A stretch of DNA of 64,000 nt, from assembly GCF_013359945.1 (NCBI RefSeq), contig NZ_JABWCS010000211.1, forward strand, positions 62,001 through 126,000. The letters are read 5' to 3'. Source of the DNA: Paenibacillus agri (lineage in GTDB: Bacteria; Bacillota; Bacilli; Paenibacillales; Paenibacillaceae). The notes under the pieces were generated by a model. That model was not told the origin of the DNA, did not search any database, and saw only the letters and a program-made list of their open reading frames with translations. The stretch's first letter is position 1. Each line of letters opens with the position of its first letter. This document shows, piece by piece, positions 7,910 through 16,397 of the stretch. A program made the translations under genes and the position numbers.

Positions 7910-9343
7910 CTACGAAATCACTGCATCGTATCCCAAAATCGACTTAGGCTCCAAGTACTCCTCGATACCGTAGGTGCCGTGATCCCTGCCTATACCGGAG
8001 TTTTTAAACCCGCCGAAAGGTGCTTTCGGCTCGTCATGCAAGCCATTAACGGAAACCCGTCCAGCCACAATCTGATCAGCCACGTGATTGCCCCGCTCCT
8101 TGCTTCCAGAAAAGACGAATGCTTGCAGGCCATACGCTGTATCGTTTGCGATATCTATCGCGTCCTCTTCTGTCTTATAGGTAATAATGGACAACACCGG
8201 ACCAAATACTTCTTCCTGGGCGATTGTCATATCATTAGTTACATTAGAGAACACCGTTGGTTTCACATAGTAGCCTGCTTCCAGCCCTTCAGGACTGCCT
8301 GCGCCTCCAGCAACCACCTCGGCTCCGTCTTCAATCGCCCGATTAATATAATACTGCACCCGATCATACTGCTTCTGGTTCACCATCGGTCCAATAACCG
8401 AAGCATCATTCCAGAGATCTCCGACTTTTAAGCCATCAATGGTGGCAGCCATCAAGGACTTTACCTCCTCCAAACGTGACTCTGGAACAAGCACTCTTGT
8501 ACCCGCCAGGCATGCCTGGCCGCTATTAATGAATCCGGCGCTTACTGCAAGCGGAACTGCTTTGGTGAAGTCAGCATCCTCTAAAATAACAGTTGGGGAT
8601 TTGCCGCCAAGCTCAAGTGTAACCCGTTTAAGATTGGCAGCGGCAACTTCCGCAATCCGTTTCCCAATTTGAGTAGAACCTGTAAACGTTATGCCTGTGA
8701 CATCGGGATTACGGGTTAATTCCTCCCCTACTACTTCTCCCTTGCCATTAACGATGTTGATAACACCCTGTGGGATATTCGCAGCGTGGATGGCTTCAAT
8801 AAATATTTCTGTTTGTGCCGCACTGAACTCGCTTGGCTTAACAACTATAGTACAGCCTGCTGCCAGTACCGGCGCTATTTTGTTCGCCATATGCGTTGCA
8901 TTTGCATTCCATGGCGTGATGGCTCCAACGACACCGACAGGTTTCATGTGAACTTTTGCCGAGCCAGCCGTCCGTATAAATGAATACGATTCGAGACTTT
9001 CCTTTGTATGCAAAAATGCATTTACAGCGATATGAGTTAACATTCGGGCCACCGAAATCGGAGCACCATATTCCTTAACGGTTGCCTCCGTTAACCGGTC
9101 GGACCGTTCCAGAAGGGCTTGGTGCAGCCTTAATAGAAATTCGGCCCGTTCCTCAACACTTGTCTTCGAAAATGTTTTGAATGCAGTTTTGGCTGCCGCA
9201 ATGGCATTTCGAGTATCCTCAACATCCCCTAATACGACTTTGCCGGTGATTTGCCTATTCGCAGGATTGATAAGCTCCATCACTTCTGTACCCGATGGTG
9301 TAACATATTGCCCATTAATATAAATCTTATCGTACAAGTTCAT
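7910..9343 (-). CDS. NAD(P)-dependent aldehyde dehydrogenase
   Basis: This cytoplasmic enzyme of 477 residues belongs to the ALDH superfamily. The cofactor region has FTGSTQIGK and the catalytic glutamate motif is LELGGKSP. The nucleophile lies in NSGQACLAGTRV, and EEVFGPVLSI and the C-terminal PFGGFKNSGIGRD are present. It oxidises an aldehyde to the acid. The sequence suggests a general or aromatic/aliphatic aldehyde dehydrogenase, and no pathway neighbour fixes the substrate. The ATG at 9343 was chosen because GGGAGG lies seven bases ahead; ATGs at 9349 and 9358 are too close to it or overlap it. It is a single-gene unit with its own terminator. Confidence 0.9.
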   Translation of the reverse strand: MNLYDKIYINGQYVTPSGTEVMELINPANRQITGKVVLGDVEDTRNAIAAAKTAFKTFSKTSVEERAEFLLRLHQALLERSDRLTEATVKEYGAPISVARMLTHIAVNAFLHTKESLESYSFIRTAGSAKVHMKPVGVVGAITPWNANATHMANKIAPVLAAGCTIVVKPSEFSAAQTEIFIEAIHAANIPQGVINIVNGKGEVVGEELTRNPDVTGITFTGSTQIGKRIAEVAAANLKRVTLELGGKSPTVILEDADFTKAVPLAVSAGFINSGQACLAGTRVLVPESRLEEVKSLMAATIDGLKVGDLWNDASVIGPMVNQKQYDRVQYYINRAIEDGAEVVAGGAGSPEGLEAGYYVKPTVFSNVTNDMTIAQEEVFGPVLSIITYKTEEDAIDIANDTAYGLQAFVFSGSKERGNHVADQIVAGRVSVNGLHDEPKAPFGGFKNSGIGRDHGTYGIEEYLEPKSILGYDAVIS

Positions 9344-9482
9344 TGTCATGCCTCCCATTTCGCAGTTTGTACAAACTTTAGAAAAGCAACCAGGATAACT
9401 TAAAGGCTCTCCTTACATGCTGGTCCCGAGCCACAATTCATATTCTACAAGTTAAAGTTCACTTTAAGTCAAATCGAAGAGA

Positions 9483-9737
9483 GTATATAAGACAAACTCA
9501 ATCTCCAAACGTAAGGCTGGGTCGTCACTACGGTGGAATGTTTGGACTTCCGGTCGCTGTTGTGTCCAGATTTCCTCTTTTTAACCGCTTCTAGCGGTTG
9601 AAATCTGGCGAGCTTATGCTTTCGATGCGAGCTTTCCTACGGAAAGCTTTTAGGCGAGCGCTGCGCTCCTACAGTTCCAAACTTCCCCCTTCGTTCCTCC
9701 TCGCTTTTCGTTATTTTCTTTTGTTTATCTTATATAG
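9483..9737. mobile_element. MITE-like element, copy A
   Basis: This 255-base non-coding element has terminal inverted repeats GTATATAAGACAAAC (9483-9497) and GTTTATCTTATATAG (9723-9737), 13 of 15 matching. The interior is mostly shared with 27719-27976, including the block GTCACTACGGTGGAATG and a second block around AGTTCCAAACTTCCCCC. Internal hairpins are visible (CCAGATTTC / GAAATCTGG enclosing CCGCT / AGCGG, and AGCTTTCC / GGAAAGCT). No transposase is encoded, so it would move only with help from another element. The rest of 9344-9850 contains nothing else but the terminator at 9749. Confidence 0.75.
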
Positions 9738-9748
9738 CAGTAAAATCA

Positions 9749-9778
9749 AAGAGCAGGGGAAGCTATCCCCCTGCTCTT
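9749..9778. terminator. Terminator of the binding-lipoprotein gene
   Basis: An 11-bp perfect stem AAGAGCAGGGG / CCCCTGCTCTT lies about 70 bases past the stop codon at 9851, followed on the minus strand by TGATTTTAC. The T-tract is modest. Confidence 0.7.
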
Positions 9779-9850
9779 CAAGACATATCATATTTAGAAC
9801 CGATTCCACGAGTTCGAAAGTGATTTTGCAATGTCATTACCGCAATGCCT

Positions 9851-10783
9851 TTACCCTTTCAACAAACCAATAGCAATCAGCCATTCCTTCGCTACTTCAA
9901 TCGGAGCCCGTTGTTTATTCTCTACTTCGCCATTAAGGCGTTGCATCTCTTTATCCGTGAGTTTTCCTGCCAGTGAATTCAGAACCTGCTCCAGCTCCGG
10001 ATGCTTCTTCAGCACTTCATCGCGGACAACCGGGATGGCAAAATACGGCACGTACACATGCTTATCATCCTCAAGCACCGTAATCGGCCGCACCAGAACC
10101 TGCGCGGAGGTGGTTTGCACCATCGCTACATCAATTACTCCCTGATCTATGGCCTGATACGCTAAGCCCCCTGCTATTGTTTTGATCTCTTTAAATTGAG
10201 GTTTGTAGTTCTCTAACACCGGCGGCCAGAGATCCGGACGGTTCATAAACTCTTCACTTGCTCCAAAGACCAGCTCTGAGGATTTCGCAGCAATATCCGA
10301 TCCTGTCTTGAGGCCCAGCTTCTCTGCGATTTCCTTACGGACTCCGAATGCATAGGAATTAGTGAAGCCTAATGGATCCAGCACCGTAATCTGATTCTTC
10401 TCCTTCAATTCCTTCTTCACCTTGTCATAGACCACTTGCGGATCATATTCAGGCTTGTCCTTCAAAATATTAATGAGTGCCGTTCCTGTATACTCCACAT
10501 AAGTGTCTACTTCATTCCCCTTTAGGGCTGTCCATAGCAGATTGTTATCGAGCTTCTTGACGATCGCCTTCAGATCAGTCTTATCTTCAATAAGCAGCTT
10601 TAAGGCATTTGCCAAAATATCGGACTCCGCAAACCCTTTGGTCGCGATCTGAATCGTGTCCGCACCTGCGCCTCCTGCTTTGGAGCAGCCTGAAATCCCA
10701 ATCGTCAGCACTATTGCTGCTGTTATGGCTAGGAAGGCTCTCCTGCTCTTCCCCCACTGTTTAAAAAGTTGATTTTTTTTCAT
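9851..10783 (-). CDS. Glycine betaine/choline-type (OpuAC-like) substrate-binding lipoprotein
   Basis: This 310-residue exported protein has a basic, hydrophobic signal with lipobox ISGC (cysteine near 33), so it should be anchored to the outer face of the membrane. The mature part matches the OpuAC/ProX/YehZ binding-protein fold, with IATKGFAESDILANALK at its start and the typical DTYVEYTGTAL segment. It would bind a quaternary amine or related osmolyte. No permease or ATPase gene is adjacent, so it is an orphan component. It lies 66 bases downstream of the flavin-dependent monooxygenase gene in the same direction, so the pair may take up and oxidise one compound. Start supported by GGAGAGGGG eight bases ahead. 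Confidence 0.85.
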   Translation of the reverse strand: MKKNQLFKQWGKSRRAFLAITAAIVLTIGISGCSKAGGAGADTIQIATKGFAESDILANALKLLIEDKTDLKAIVKKLDNNLLWTALKGNEVDTYVEYTGTALINILKDKPEYDPQVVYDKVKKELKEKNQITVLDPLGFTNSYAFGVRKEIAEKLGLKTGSDIAAKSSELVFGASEEFMNRPDLWPPVLENYKPQFKEIKTIAGGLAYQAIDQGVIDVAMVQTTSAQVLVRPITVLEDDKHVYVPYFAIPVVRDEVLKKHPELEQVLNSLAGKLTDKEMQRLNGEVENKQRAPIEVAKEWLIAIGLLKG

Positions 10784-10849
10784 ACTCCTATCCCCTCTCC
10801 ATTAGTCTTCCGTTTATTATTAAAAGTCTTTCACTGTTACCAAGCAGTG

Positions 10850-12229
10850 CTATGAATGAGCCAAATGATCTGCGCGGACAGAAACATAACGGTTATCGGG
10901 ACGCTTCAGTCCAAGATTGTCACGTAACGTCCCCCCTGTATATTCGGTACGGAACACTCCTCTGCGCTGCAGTTCGGGAACAACCAGATTCACAAAATCA
11001 TCCAATCCGCCAGGAAGGTGGGAGAACTGAATATTGAAGCCATCCGCTGCTCCCTTCAGGAACCATTCCTCCAGGAAATCAGCGATCTGTACCGGTGTTC
11101 CAGCCAGTCCGCGTCTGTTGGTCGACCGCTGGTATAGCTGACGAAGCGTCAGTTGTTCCTTGTCCATCATCTCAAGGATACGCTCCAGCGCACTTTTGCT
11201 CTGATTGAACTGACTTAGATCCGGCCGGAATGGCAGCGGCTCATCCAGCGGATAGGACGAAATATCCTGGCCAAGATAATGGGAGAGCAGATCCAGACCA
11301 AGCTGCTCTGGCAGCAAACTTTCAATCGCAGCAAGCTTCTCCTTCGCTTCCTCTTCCGTCTGACCGATAATCGGCATGATGCCTGGTATGATTTTTAATT
11401 CGTCACGGCTTCTGCCGTACTTGGCCATTCGCCCTTTAATATCTTCATAGAGCTGTTGACCAGCCAGTAATCCCTCAGCATCGAAGGAGTGAATCGGAGC
11501 AAAAACGACCTCCGCCTTCTCTGCAGCTACCTCCTTGCCCGACTCCGAAGCACCTGCCTGAGCCAGTACCGGATAACCTTGCGGGGGTCGCGTCACATTA
11601 AGCGGACCCTGCACTTGGAAATGGGTCCCCTTGTGCTGGATATTATGCAGCTTATCCTTATCCGCGAAATACCCGCTTTCTTTATCCAGGAGCAGGGCAT
11701 CATCTTCCCAGCTGTCCCATAGCCCTTGCGTCACATCCACGAATTCTACGGCTCGTTCGTAGCGTTTACTATGCTCCAAATGCTTATCACGGCTGAAATT
11801 GCGGGCCTCCTCATCCGCTTGCGAGGTGACAATATTCCAGGCTGCCCGCCCATTGCTGAGGTGATCGAGCGTCGCCAGTTTCCGGGCGATATGATACGGC
11901 TCATTGTAAGTGGTGGAGACCGTCGCAGCCAGCCCGATATGCTCCGTAACTACAGCCAGCGCCGAGAGCAAGGTGAACGGTTCTGGACGGATACTGTTGG
12001 CATGACTGATACCCGTTTCGAAGCGATCCCACACATACAGCTCATCTGCGTAGAAGAACATGTCGAATTTGCCACGTTCTGCGGTCTGAAGGATTTGTTT
12101 ATAGTAGTTGAAATCAAGTAGCCCTTTCGCATCCACATCAGGATGCCGCCAGCTGGAAATATGTCCTCCTGACGGAAAAAACATCATTGCCCCAAGTACC
12201 ATTTGCTTTTGTTTTCTCTGTTCACTCAC
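10850..12229 (-). CDS. NtaA/DmoA-type FMN-dependent monooxygenase (LLM class)
   Basis: This luciferase-like monooxygenase of 459 residues belongs to the NtaA/SnaA/DmoA subfamily. Typical stretches are LGAMMFFPSGGH at the start, the AATVSTTYNEPYHIARKLATLD region, SNGRAAWNIVTS and QAGASESGKEVAA. Relatives use reduced FMN and O2 on nitrilotriacetate, EDTA, dimethylsulfide, sulfonates or pristinamycin, so the substrate stays open. The flavin reductases at 17520 and 18043 could supply FMNH2. The start is the GTG at 12229, eight bases after GGAGGGAGG. A strong terminator-like hairpin directly upstream suggests attenuation. Likely in an operon with the OpuAC-like lipoprotein. Confidence 0.87.
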   Translation of the reverse strand: MSEQRKQKQMVLGAMMFFPSGGHISSWRHPDVDAKGLLDFNYYKQILQTAERGKFDMFFYADELYVWDRFETGISHANSIRPEPFTLLSALAVVTEHIGLAATVSTTYNEPYHIARKLATLDHLSNGRAAWNIVTSQADEEARNFSRDKHLEHSKRYERAVEFVDVTQGLWDSWEDDALLLDKESGYFADKDKLHNIQHKGTHFQVQGPLNVTRPPQGYPVLAQAGASESGKEVAAEKAEVVFAPIHSFDAEGLLAGQQLYEDIKGRMAKYGRSRDELKIIPGIMPIIGQTEEEAKEKLAAIESLLPEQLGLDLLSHYLGQDISSYPLDEPLPFRPDLSQFNQSKSALERILEMMDKEQLTLRQLYQRSTNRRGLAGTPVQIADFLEEWFLKGAADGFNIQFSHLPGGLDDFVNLVVPELQRRGVFRTEYTGGTLRDNLGLKRPDNRYVSVRADHLAHS

Positions 12230-12254
12230 TCCACTTTCCTCCCTCCAAATTTGC

Positions 12255-12297
12255 AAAAAAAGGAGGCCTCATGTCCCTCTCGGAACATAAGACCTCC
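12255..12297 (-). promoter_or_regulatory. Probable transcription attenuator ahead of the LLM monooxygenase
   Basis: On the minus strand GGAGGTCTTATGTTCC pairs with GGACATGAGGCCTCC (15 pairs, two wobbles, one bulge) and is followed at once by seven Ts, a full intrinsic terminator. It ends only about 26 bases before the start codon. Upstream, GGACC could pair with GGTCT in the 5' arm and open the terminator. The leader does not match any riboswitch class I know. It may instead simply terminate the pnuC operon, but a promoter lies between. Confidence 0.6.
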
Positions 12298-12366
12298 ATC
12301 TGTACGGTGGGTCCACATTATTAAAATACAATAACCGAAAATTACTAATTAATAATTTTAACTAAT

Positions 12367-12394
12367 AATATTACTGTGAATGAGTGTTTGTCAA
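12367..12394 (-). promoter_or_regulatory. Possible promoter of the LLM monooxygenase unit
   Basis: A perfect TTGACA on the minus strand is followed after 16 bases by AATATT, inside a very AT-rich gap after pnuC. It would give a leader of about 130 bases that contains the attenuator hairpin. The -10 is weak. Confidence 0.5.
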
Positions 12395-12433
12395 TCATTT
12401 TATATAATTCTCATCGGAATTAAATGTTTTAAC

Positions 12434-13144
12434 TTATTTCAGGTTCTGTTCATACGATTTCCAGACTTTATTGGCATAAATACTGTTGAACAAAAGTGCC
12501 GCTTGCAGTGCGACTTGAGATAAACATCCGCCCACTGTACCAACATCCGTATGGCCAGTCGCTACTTGATAGGTTAGAACAGCCCAATAGGCCAGGTTAG
12601 CAATGTTGACGATAATCCAGAGTGACCAGTTTTCTTTGTATTTACAGATATATAGTACCTGTGCAATAAACGAAATCACAAGATTAATACTATCGAAATA
12701 CGGCAATTGACCGCCAGTTCTTGCTAATACAAACCAGCCTACTGCCCAGGCAACAAATGCAGCGAGGAAAATGAGCCGTTTCATTTTTGCGCTAATCGTA
12801 TTTACGGCTTCATCATTCCCCCATAAAAACCAACCGATCGGCTGGGAGATCACATAGAAAATATTCATGACGAATGCGCCATAAGCGTGGCTCTGCCAAG
12901 CAATCATGGTCATGGCTATACATTGGACCAAGCCGAAAGCAAAGGTTAATTTTTTACCCTTCATCCCAAATACAAGACAAATGACACCAGCCACACCACT
13001 AACCATACCAATAATGGAATCGGGTGCAATCACATACGCAACCACCTGTAACAGGATTAGAACAATCGCATAGGTCACCTCAAATTTCTTCCATCCGGTA
13101 AAGAATTGATTATACAACCATGATTGTTGTTGTGTATTTTCCAT
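12434..13144 (-). CDS. pnuC: PnuC-family nicotinamide riboside transporter
   Basis: This membrane protein of 236 residues has about seven or eight hydrophobic spans and the PnuC hallmarks. These are a SFIAQVLYICKYKENW segment followed by LWIIVNIANLAYW, and QPIGWFLWG earlier. PnuC lets nicotinamide riboside diffuse into the cell, where conversion traps it. The ATG at 13144 is ten bases after AGGAGG; a TTG at 13153 is too close to that site. It follows the nucleoside phosphorylase gene by a few bases and belongs to the crp-phosphorylase-pnuC operon. The usual NR kinase partner (NadR/RibR type) is not here, and the phosphorylase suggests cleavage of imported NR instead. Confidence 0.88.
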   Translation of the reverse strand: MENTQQQSWLYNQFFTGWKKFEVTYAIVLILLQVVAYVIAPDSIIGMVSGVAGVICLVFGMKGKKLTFAFGLVQCIAMTMIAWQSHAYGAFVMNIFYVISQPIGWFLWGNDEAVNTISAKMKRLIFLAAFVAWAVGWFVLARTGGQLPYFDSINLVISFIAQVLYICKYKENWSLWIIVNIANLAYWAVLTYQVATGHTDVGTVGGCLSQVALQAALLFNSIYANKVWKSYEQNLK

Positions 13145-13149
13145 GACGC

Positions 13150-13878
13150 TCAATCCTCCTGCTCTGTTAAAATTGTTAATGCCAATTGAATTGATGCTCG
13201 TTCTCCTTGGGTCACTATGTTTTCTCCTGAGACCAAATGATTGACTCCGGTAGACAGATCGGCACGATATAACACAACATTATTTAAAATCGACAAGGCT
13301 TTCATTTTACGCAATGTGCCTAATACAAAGATAATACTGGTCTCCATATCACCGCCCAATACACCATACTGAGACCATTCTTGTTCAATCGCCTCATTGC
13401 TATCCATATAGAAACCATCATGTGCTCTGGTGATACCGAAATAGCCTTCTGGATAATGCTTTTTGGCTAGCTGCAACAAGTCTGCATCTGGAATAGCTGG
13501 ATAAATGGGCGGAACATATTTGCTGGATAAACCATCATCTCGAACAGTACCTGTAGCAATAATTAATGCCCCTAGGGGAATGCTTTTCTGCATCGCGCCG
13601 CAGCTTCCTACCCTGATGACCGTGGTAATCCCTATATTGTGCAGTTCCTCCATGGCGATAGCTGCAGACGGGGCCCCAATCCCAGTAGAAATAACTAATA
13701 TCTCTTCGCCTTGATAACTGCCTTTGATCGATTTAAATTCTCTATTGTAAGCCAGGGGTTGTACGTTATCCATCAGCGCACCAACTTTATCTACTCTGGC
13801 CGGATCGCCAACCAAGATGGCTTTTTGTACGTTAATCGAGCTGTCTAATTGAATATGTGCTTGTTTCTCTATCATCAT
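13150..13878 (-). CDS. Uridine/purine nucleoside phosphorylase-family enzyme
   Basis: This 242-residue cytoplasmic enzyme of the PNP/UDP phosphorylase family has the phosphate-binding AILVGDPARVDKV, STGIGAPSAAIAMEEL, RVGSCGA and the ribose-binding GGDMETS near 175. It cleaves a nucleoside with phosphate to base and ribose 1-phosphate. It is closer to the uridine phosphorylase branch than to DeoD by these motifs. Its place between a Crp regulator and pnuC suggests that nicotinamide riboside is the substrate, which is an inference. The start ATG follows the Crp stop directly (TGAATG) with AAAGGA ahead. Confidence 0.85.
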   Translation of the reverse strand: MMIEKQAHIQLDSSINVQKAILVGDPARVDKVGALMDNVQPLAYNREFKSIKGSYQGEEILVISTGIGAPSAAIAMEELHNIGITTVIRVGSCGAMQKSIPLGALIIATGTVRDDGLSSKYVPPIYPAIPDADLLQLAKKHYPEGYFGITRAHDGFYMDSNEAIEQEWSQYGVLGGDMETSIIFVLGTLRKMKALSILNNVVLYRADLSTGVNHLVSGENIVTQGERASIQLALTILTEQED

Positions 13879-14547
13879 TCATCTCTTCCTTTCAGGGTCA
13901 ATCCATAATTTCTCACGATCTACAATCTCTATCTCATCACCGCTTATGATGATGCTCCCCTCCACTTCAAGTTGGTTTAAGACACGATAGACGCTTCTGT
14001 TAGTAGAGGAGACCGAATCTAAAATGGTCTTCTTCTGGATCATCATTGATTTCTGCCCGTTACTTTCCTCTATTAGTGATGAAATAATTTGTGATCGCAC
14101 GCTGTCTAAGCTGTATTTTATCGTTCGATTGGTAAGCTTATACATTTGTTCGCATAAAGAAGCCATCACGATCTGATTGAAGTTAGCATCTTTTGAGAGC
14201 CAATATAAAAATGCCTTATCAGGTATTTTTATTAAAGTTACTTCACTAATACTCACTATTGATGCGCTATATGGTTTATGGATCATCGCTTCTTGCTCAC
14301 CAATAAAATTACCGCATGAATAGATATCTAACGTCACCTGTTTAGCGCTTTCATTCATGACATAGACTTTGACGTTTCCGCTTACGACAATGTAGACGAA
14401 GGCATGCATCTCCCCTTGTGGTAAATAAAACTTGTTCTTCTTGAACGTCTGAATCTCCATTTCACGCAAAACTTCAAAGGGACAATCTTTTAAAATCGTA
14501 TGCATCCTAGGGATATTGCAAGCGATTGCATCGATGTCTGTAAGCAT
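13879..14547 (-). CDS. Crp/Fnr-family transcriptional regulator
   Basis: This 222-residue protein has an N-terminal cyclic-nucleotide-binding-type beta barrel (about 20-120) and a C-terminal winged helix (about 150-215). The recognition part includes DSVSSTNRSVYRVLNQLEVEG. It lacks the FNR cysteine cluster. The layout resembles E. coli YeiL, which also lies near nucleoside genes. It is first in the operon with the phosphorylase and pnuC and probably controls it. The AAGGAG site lies about eleven bases before the ATG. The upstream region (14548-14770) has AT-rich promoter-like sequence, but I could not fix the boxes. Confidence 0.85.
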   Translation of the reverse strand: MLTDIDAIACNIPRMHTILKDCPFEVLREMEIQTFKKNKFYLPQGEMHAFVYIVVSGNVKVYVMNESAKQVTLDIYSCGNFIGEQEAMIHKPYSASIVSISEVTLIKIPDKAFLYWLSKDANFNQIVMASLCEQMYKLTNRTIKYSLDSVRSQIISSLIEESNGQKSMMIQKKTILDSVSSTNRSVYRVLNQLEVEGSIIISGDEIEIVDREKLWIDPERKR

Positions 14548-14769
14548 CTTTTTCTAATCTCCTTGGGTTATATTTTCTCAAACACAAAGCATAAAAGCTA
14601 CGACAAAGGACTTGATTTGCATTCATTTCTGTCTTATTTTTAATATGAATTGCGACATTTTTCAAACCTGAAAAAATCGGTCCCATTATTCCCCAGCAGC
14701 CGGCTTACTAACCAAGCTTGCCCTGAACTTTTTGCTCCCATACAACTACACCACTTGCTGTGAATAAAT

Positions 14770-14801
14770 AAAAAAAGCCGATTGAACAGTGTCCAATCAG
14801 C
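14770..14801. terminator. Terminator at the end of the ten-gene operon
   Basis: On the minus strand GCTGATTGGAC pairs with GTTCAATCGGC around a 3-base loop (some wobble pairs) and runs into TTTTTTTATTTATT. It lies 25 bases past the stop of the MFS gene at 14826. Confidence 0.85.
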
Positions 14802-14825
14802 GTTGAAAGCTTTATCTCATCGAAA

Positions 14826-16364
14826 TTAGCCCACCGATGCTATGTCTACTCGTGACTCCTCGGCAGTCGTGTCCGTGAATCGGCTGCGGCCCGTCCACCA
14901 TGCTGCCACAAGACCGAGCGCAGCTGCGGCTGCCAGAAACCAGAAGCCTGCATGCACGGCTGCGGCCAGTGCTTCCTTCGTAGCGGCGGCACTCTGCCCA
15001 CTCGCACTTGCACCCTCTAGTAACCGCTGAATCTGCTGCTCGGCACTACCTTCACCCGCTGCTCCTGCGGGAAGCTCGCGGACAAGCCGCATGTTGATGA
15101 CAGCCGCCATGACGGCCGTACCAAACACACCGCCAACGGAGCGGAAGAAGCCTACAGATGAAGTCGCGACCCCTTTGATCCGCTCGTCAGCACTGAAGGT
15201 GACAGCCATCTGCCCGACCGTCATCATGATGCCGACGCCAACACCGATCAGAATCATCAGGAACCGGATATGCCACGCGCCGATGTTCAGGCTGGCCGCA
15301 GTCATCCCAAGCAGCCCCCCGGCGCTGATCAACATAGCGACGAAGATGCAGACGCGCCAGCTCCACCGTTTGATGAGCGAACTGCTTACTGCCGCTCCCA
15401 CCATAACGGAAAACATGAACGGCGTCAGAACGCCTCCTGTGTCCGAGGCGTCACCGCCCAGACTACCTTGGACGAAAAGCGGAATGTATATGAGCGACCC
15501 GTACATAATCGCACCCTGCAGGAAGGTCGCTGCCAGCGTCCCGCCAATGGCCCGGTTACGGAACATGACTAGGGGTAAGATCGGCTCTGGCGAGACGACC
15601 TCAACCCGCAGGAACGCCACCAGACAGATCAGCCCCAAGCCGAGCAAACCGGCCACCTGCCAGGACATCCAGCCTTCGCCTTCGCCTCCGAGCTTGAGAC
15701 CCAGCAGGATGGAGAAGGTGGATACGGCGAGCAGTAAGGCTCCGCTCTTATCTACGCTCGGCTTGACATCCGACTTGGGCGTTACCGGCAGGAGCCGGCC
15801 CATCGCCACGAAAACCAGTATGCCGAGCGGTATGTTCATATAAAAATTGTAACGCCAGTCCAAGTGCTCCGTGATCCAGGCGCCGAGCGCCGGTCCGCTT
15901 ACGGAAGACACCGCGAATACGCCCATATATAGCGTCTGATAGATACCTGCACGTTCCTTTGGCATGTTCGTGAACACCAGCGTGTAGGTGACGGGGATGA
16001 GGAAGCCTGCACCCAAGCCCTGAACCGCCCGATAAAAGATCAGCTGCGGCATACTCTGAGCAATCCCGCACAGCGCTGATCCGAGTATGAAAACAACAAG
16101 GCCTAACATATAAAACCGTTTGCGGCCATACAAATCCGACAGCTTGCCTGCGATCGGCATCATCATCGTAGAGGTTAGCATATAAATCGTAAACACCCAG
16201 GACATCAGCGGCAGTCCATGCAGCTCCTTCACGATCGTGGGAAGGGCTGTCGAGACGATCGTCTGATCAAGTTGCGTCAAAAAGATGCTGACGAATAAGC
16301 CGGCCATCGTCCAGTTGAGTCTTGATTTGCCGGGCAGGGCAGCCTTCATCTGCATCGTCTGCAT
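14826..16364 (-). CDS. MFS exporter, DHA2 (EmrB/QacA) family
   Basis: This 512-residue transporter has 14 predicted spans. LTQLDQTIVSTALPTIV (span 1), GKLSDLYGRKRFYM (motif A) and a motif C region ending SGPALGAWI are clear. It should export a drug or metabolite by proton antiport. It ends the operon that starts with the ABC importer at 24526 and follows the TetR gene by 33 bases, so it may protect the cell from the imported compound or expel an end product. SD GGAGTGA eight bases before the ATG. The gene is visibly GC-richer than those in 3-14 kb, like the rest of its operon. Confidence 0.9.
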   Translation of the reverse strand: MQTMQMKAALPGKSRLNWTMAGLFVSIFLTQLDQTIVSTALPTIVKELHGLPLMSWVFTIYMLTSTMMMPIAGKLSDLYGRKRFYMLGLVVFILGSALCGIAQSMPQLIFYRAVQGLGAGFLIPVTYTLVFTNMPKERAGIYQTLYMGVFAVSSVSGPALGAWITEHLDWRYNFYMNIPLGILVFVAMGRLLPVTPKSDVKPSVDKSGALLLAVSTFSILLGLKLGGEGEGWMSWQVAGLLGLGLICLVAFLRVEVVSPEPILPLVMFRNRAIGGTLAATFLQGAIMYGSLIYIPLFVQGSLGGDASDTGGVLTPFMFSVMVGAAVSSSLIKRWSWRVCIFVAMLISAGGLLGMTAASLNIGAWHIRFLMILIGVGVGIMMTVGQMAVTFSADERIKGVATSSVGFFRSVGGVFGTAVMAAVINMRLVRELPAGAAGEGSAEQQIQRLLEGASASGQSAAATKEALAAAVHAGFWFLAAAAALGLVAAWWTGRSRFTDTTAEESRVDIASVG

Positions 16365-16397
16365 CGTCGTTCACTCCGTTTCGCTAATAAGTGGTCT

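Noticed and set aside
12230..12300. SAM (S-box) or T-box riboswitch
   Set aside because: The leader is too short and lacks the S-box core and the T-box AGGGTGG sequence; only a terminator-like hairpin can be supported.
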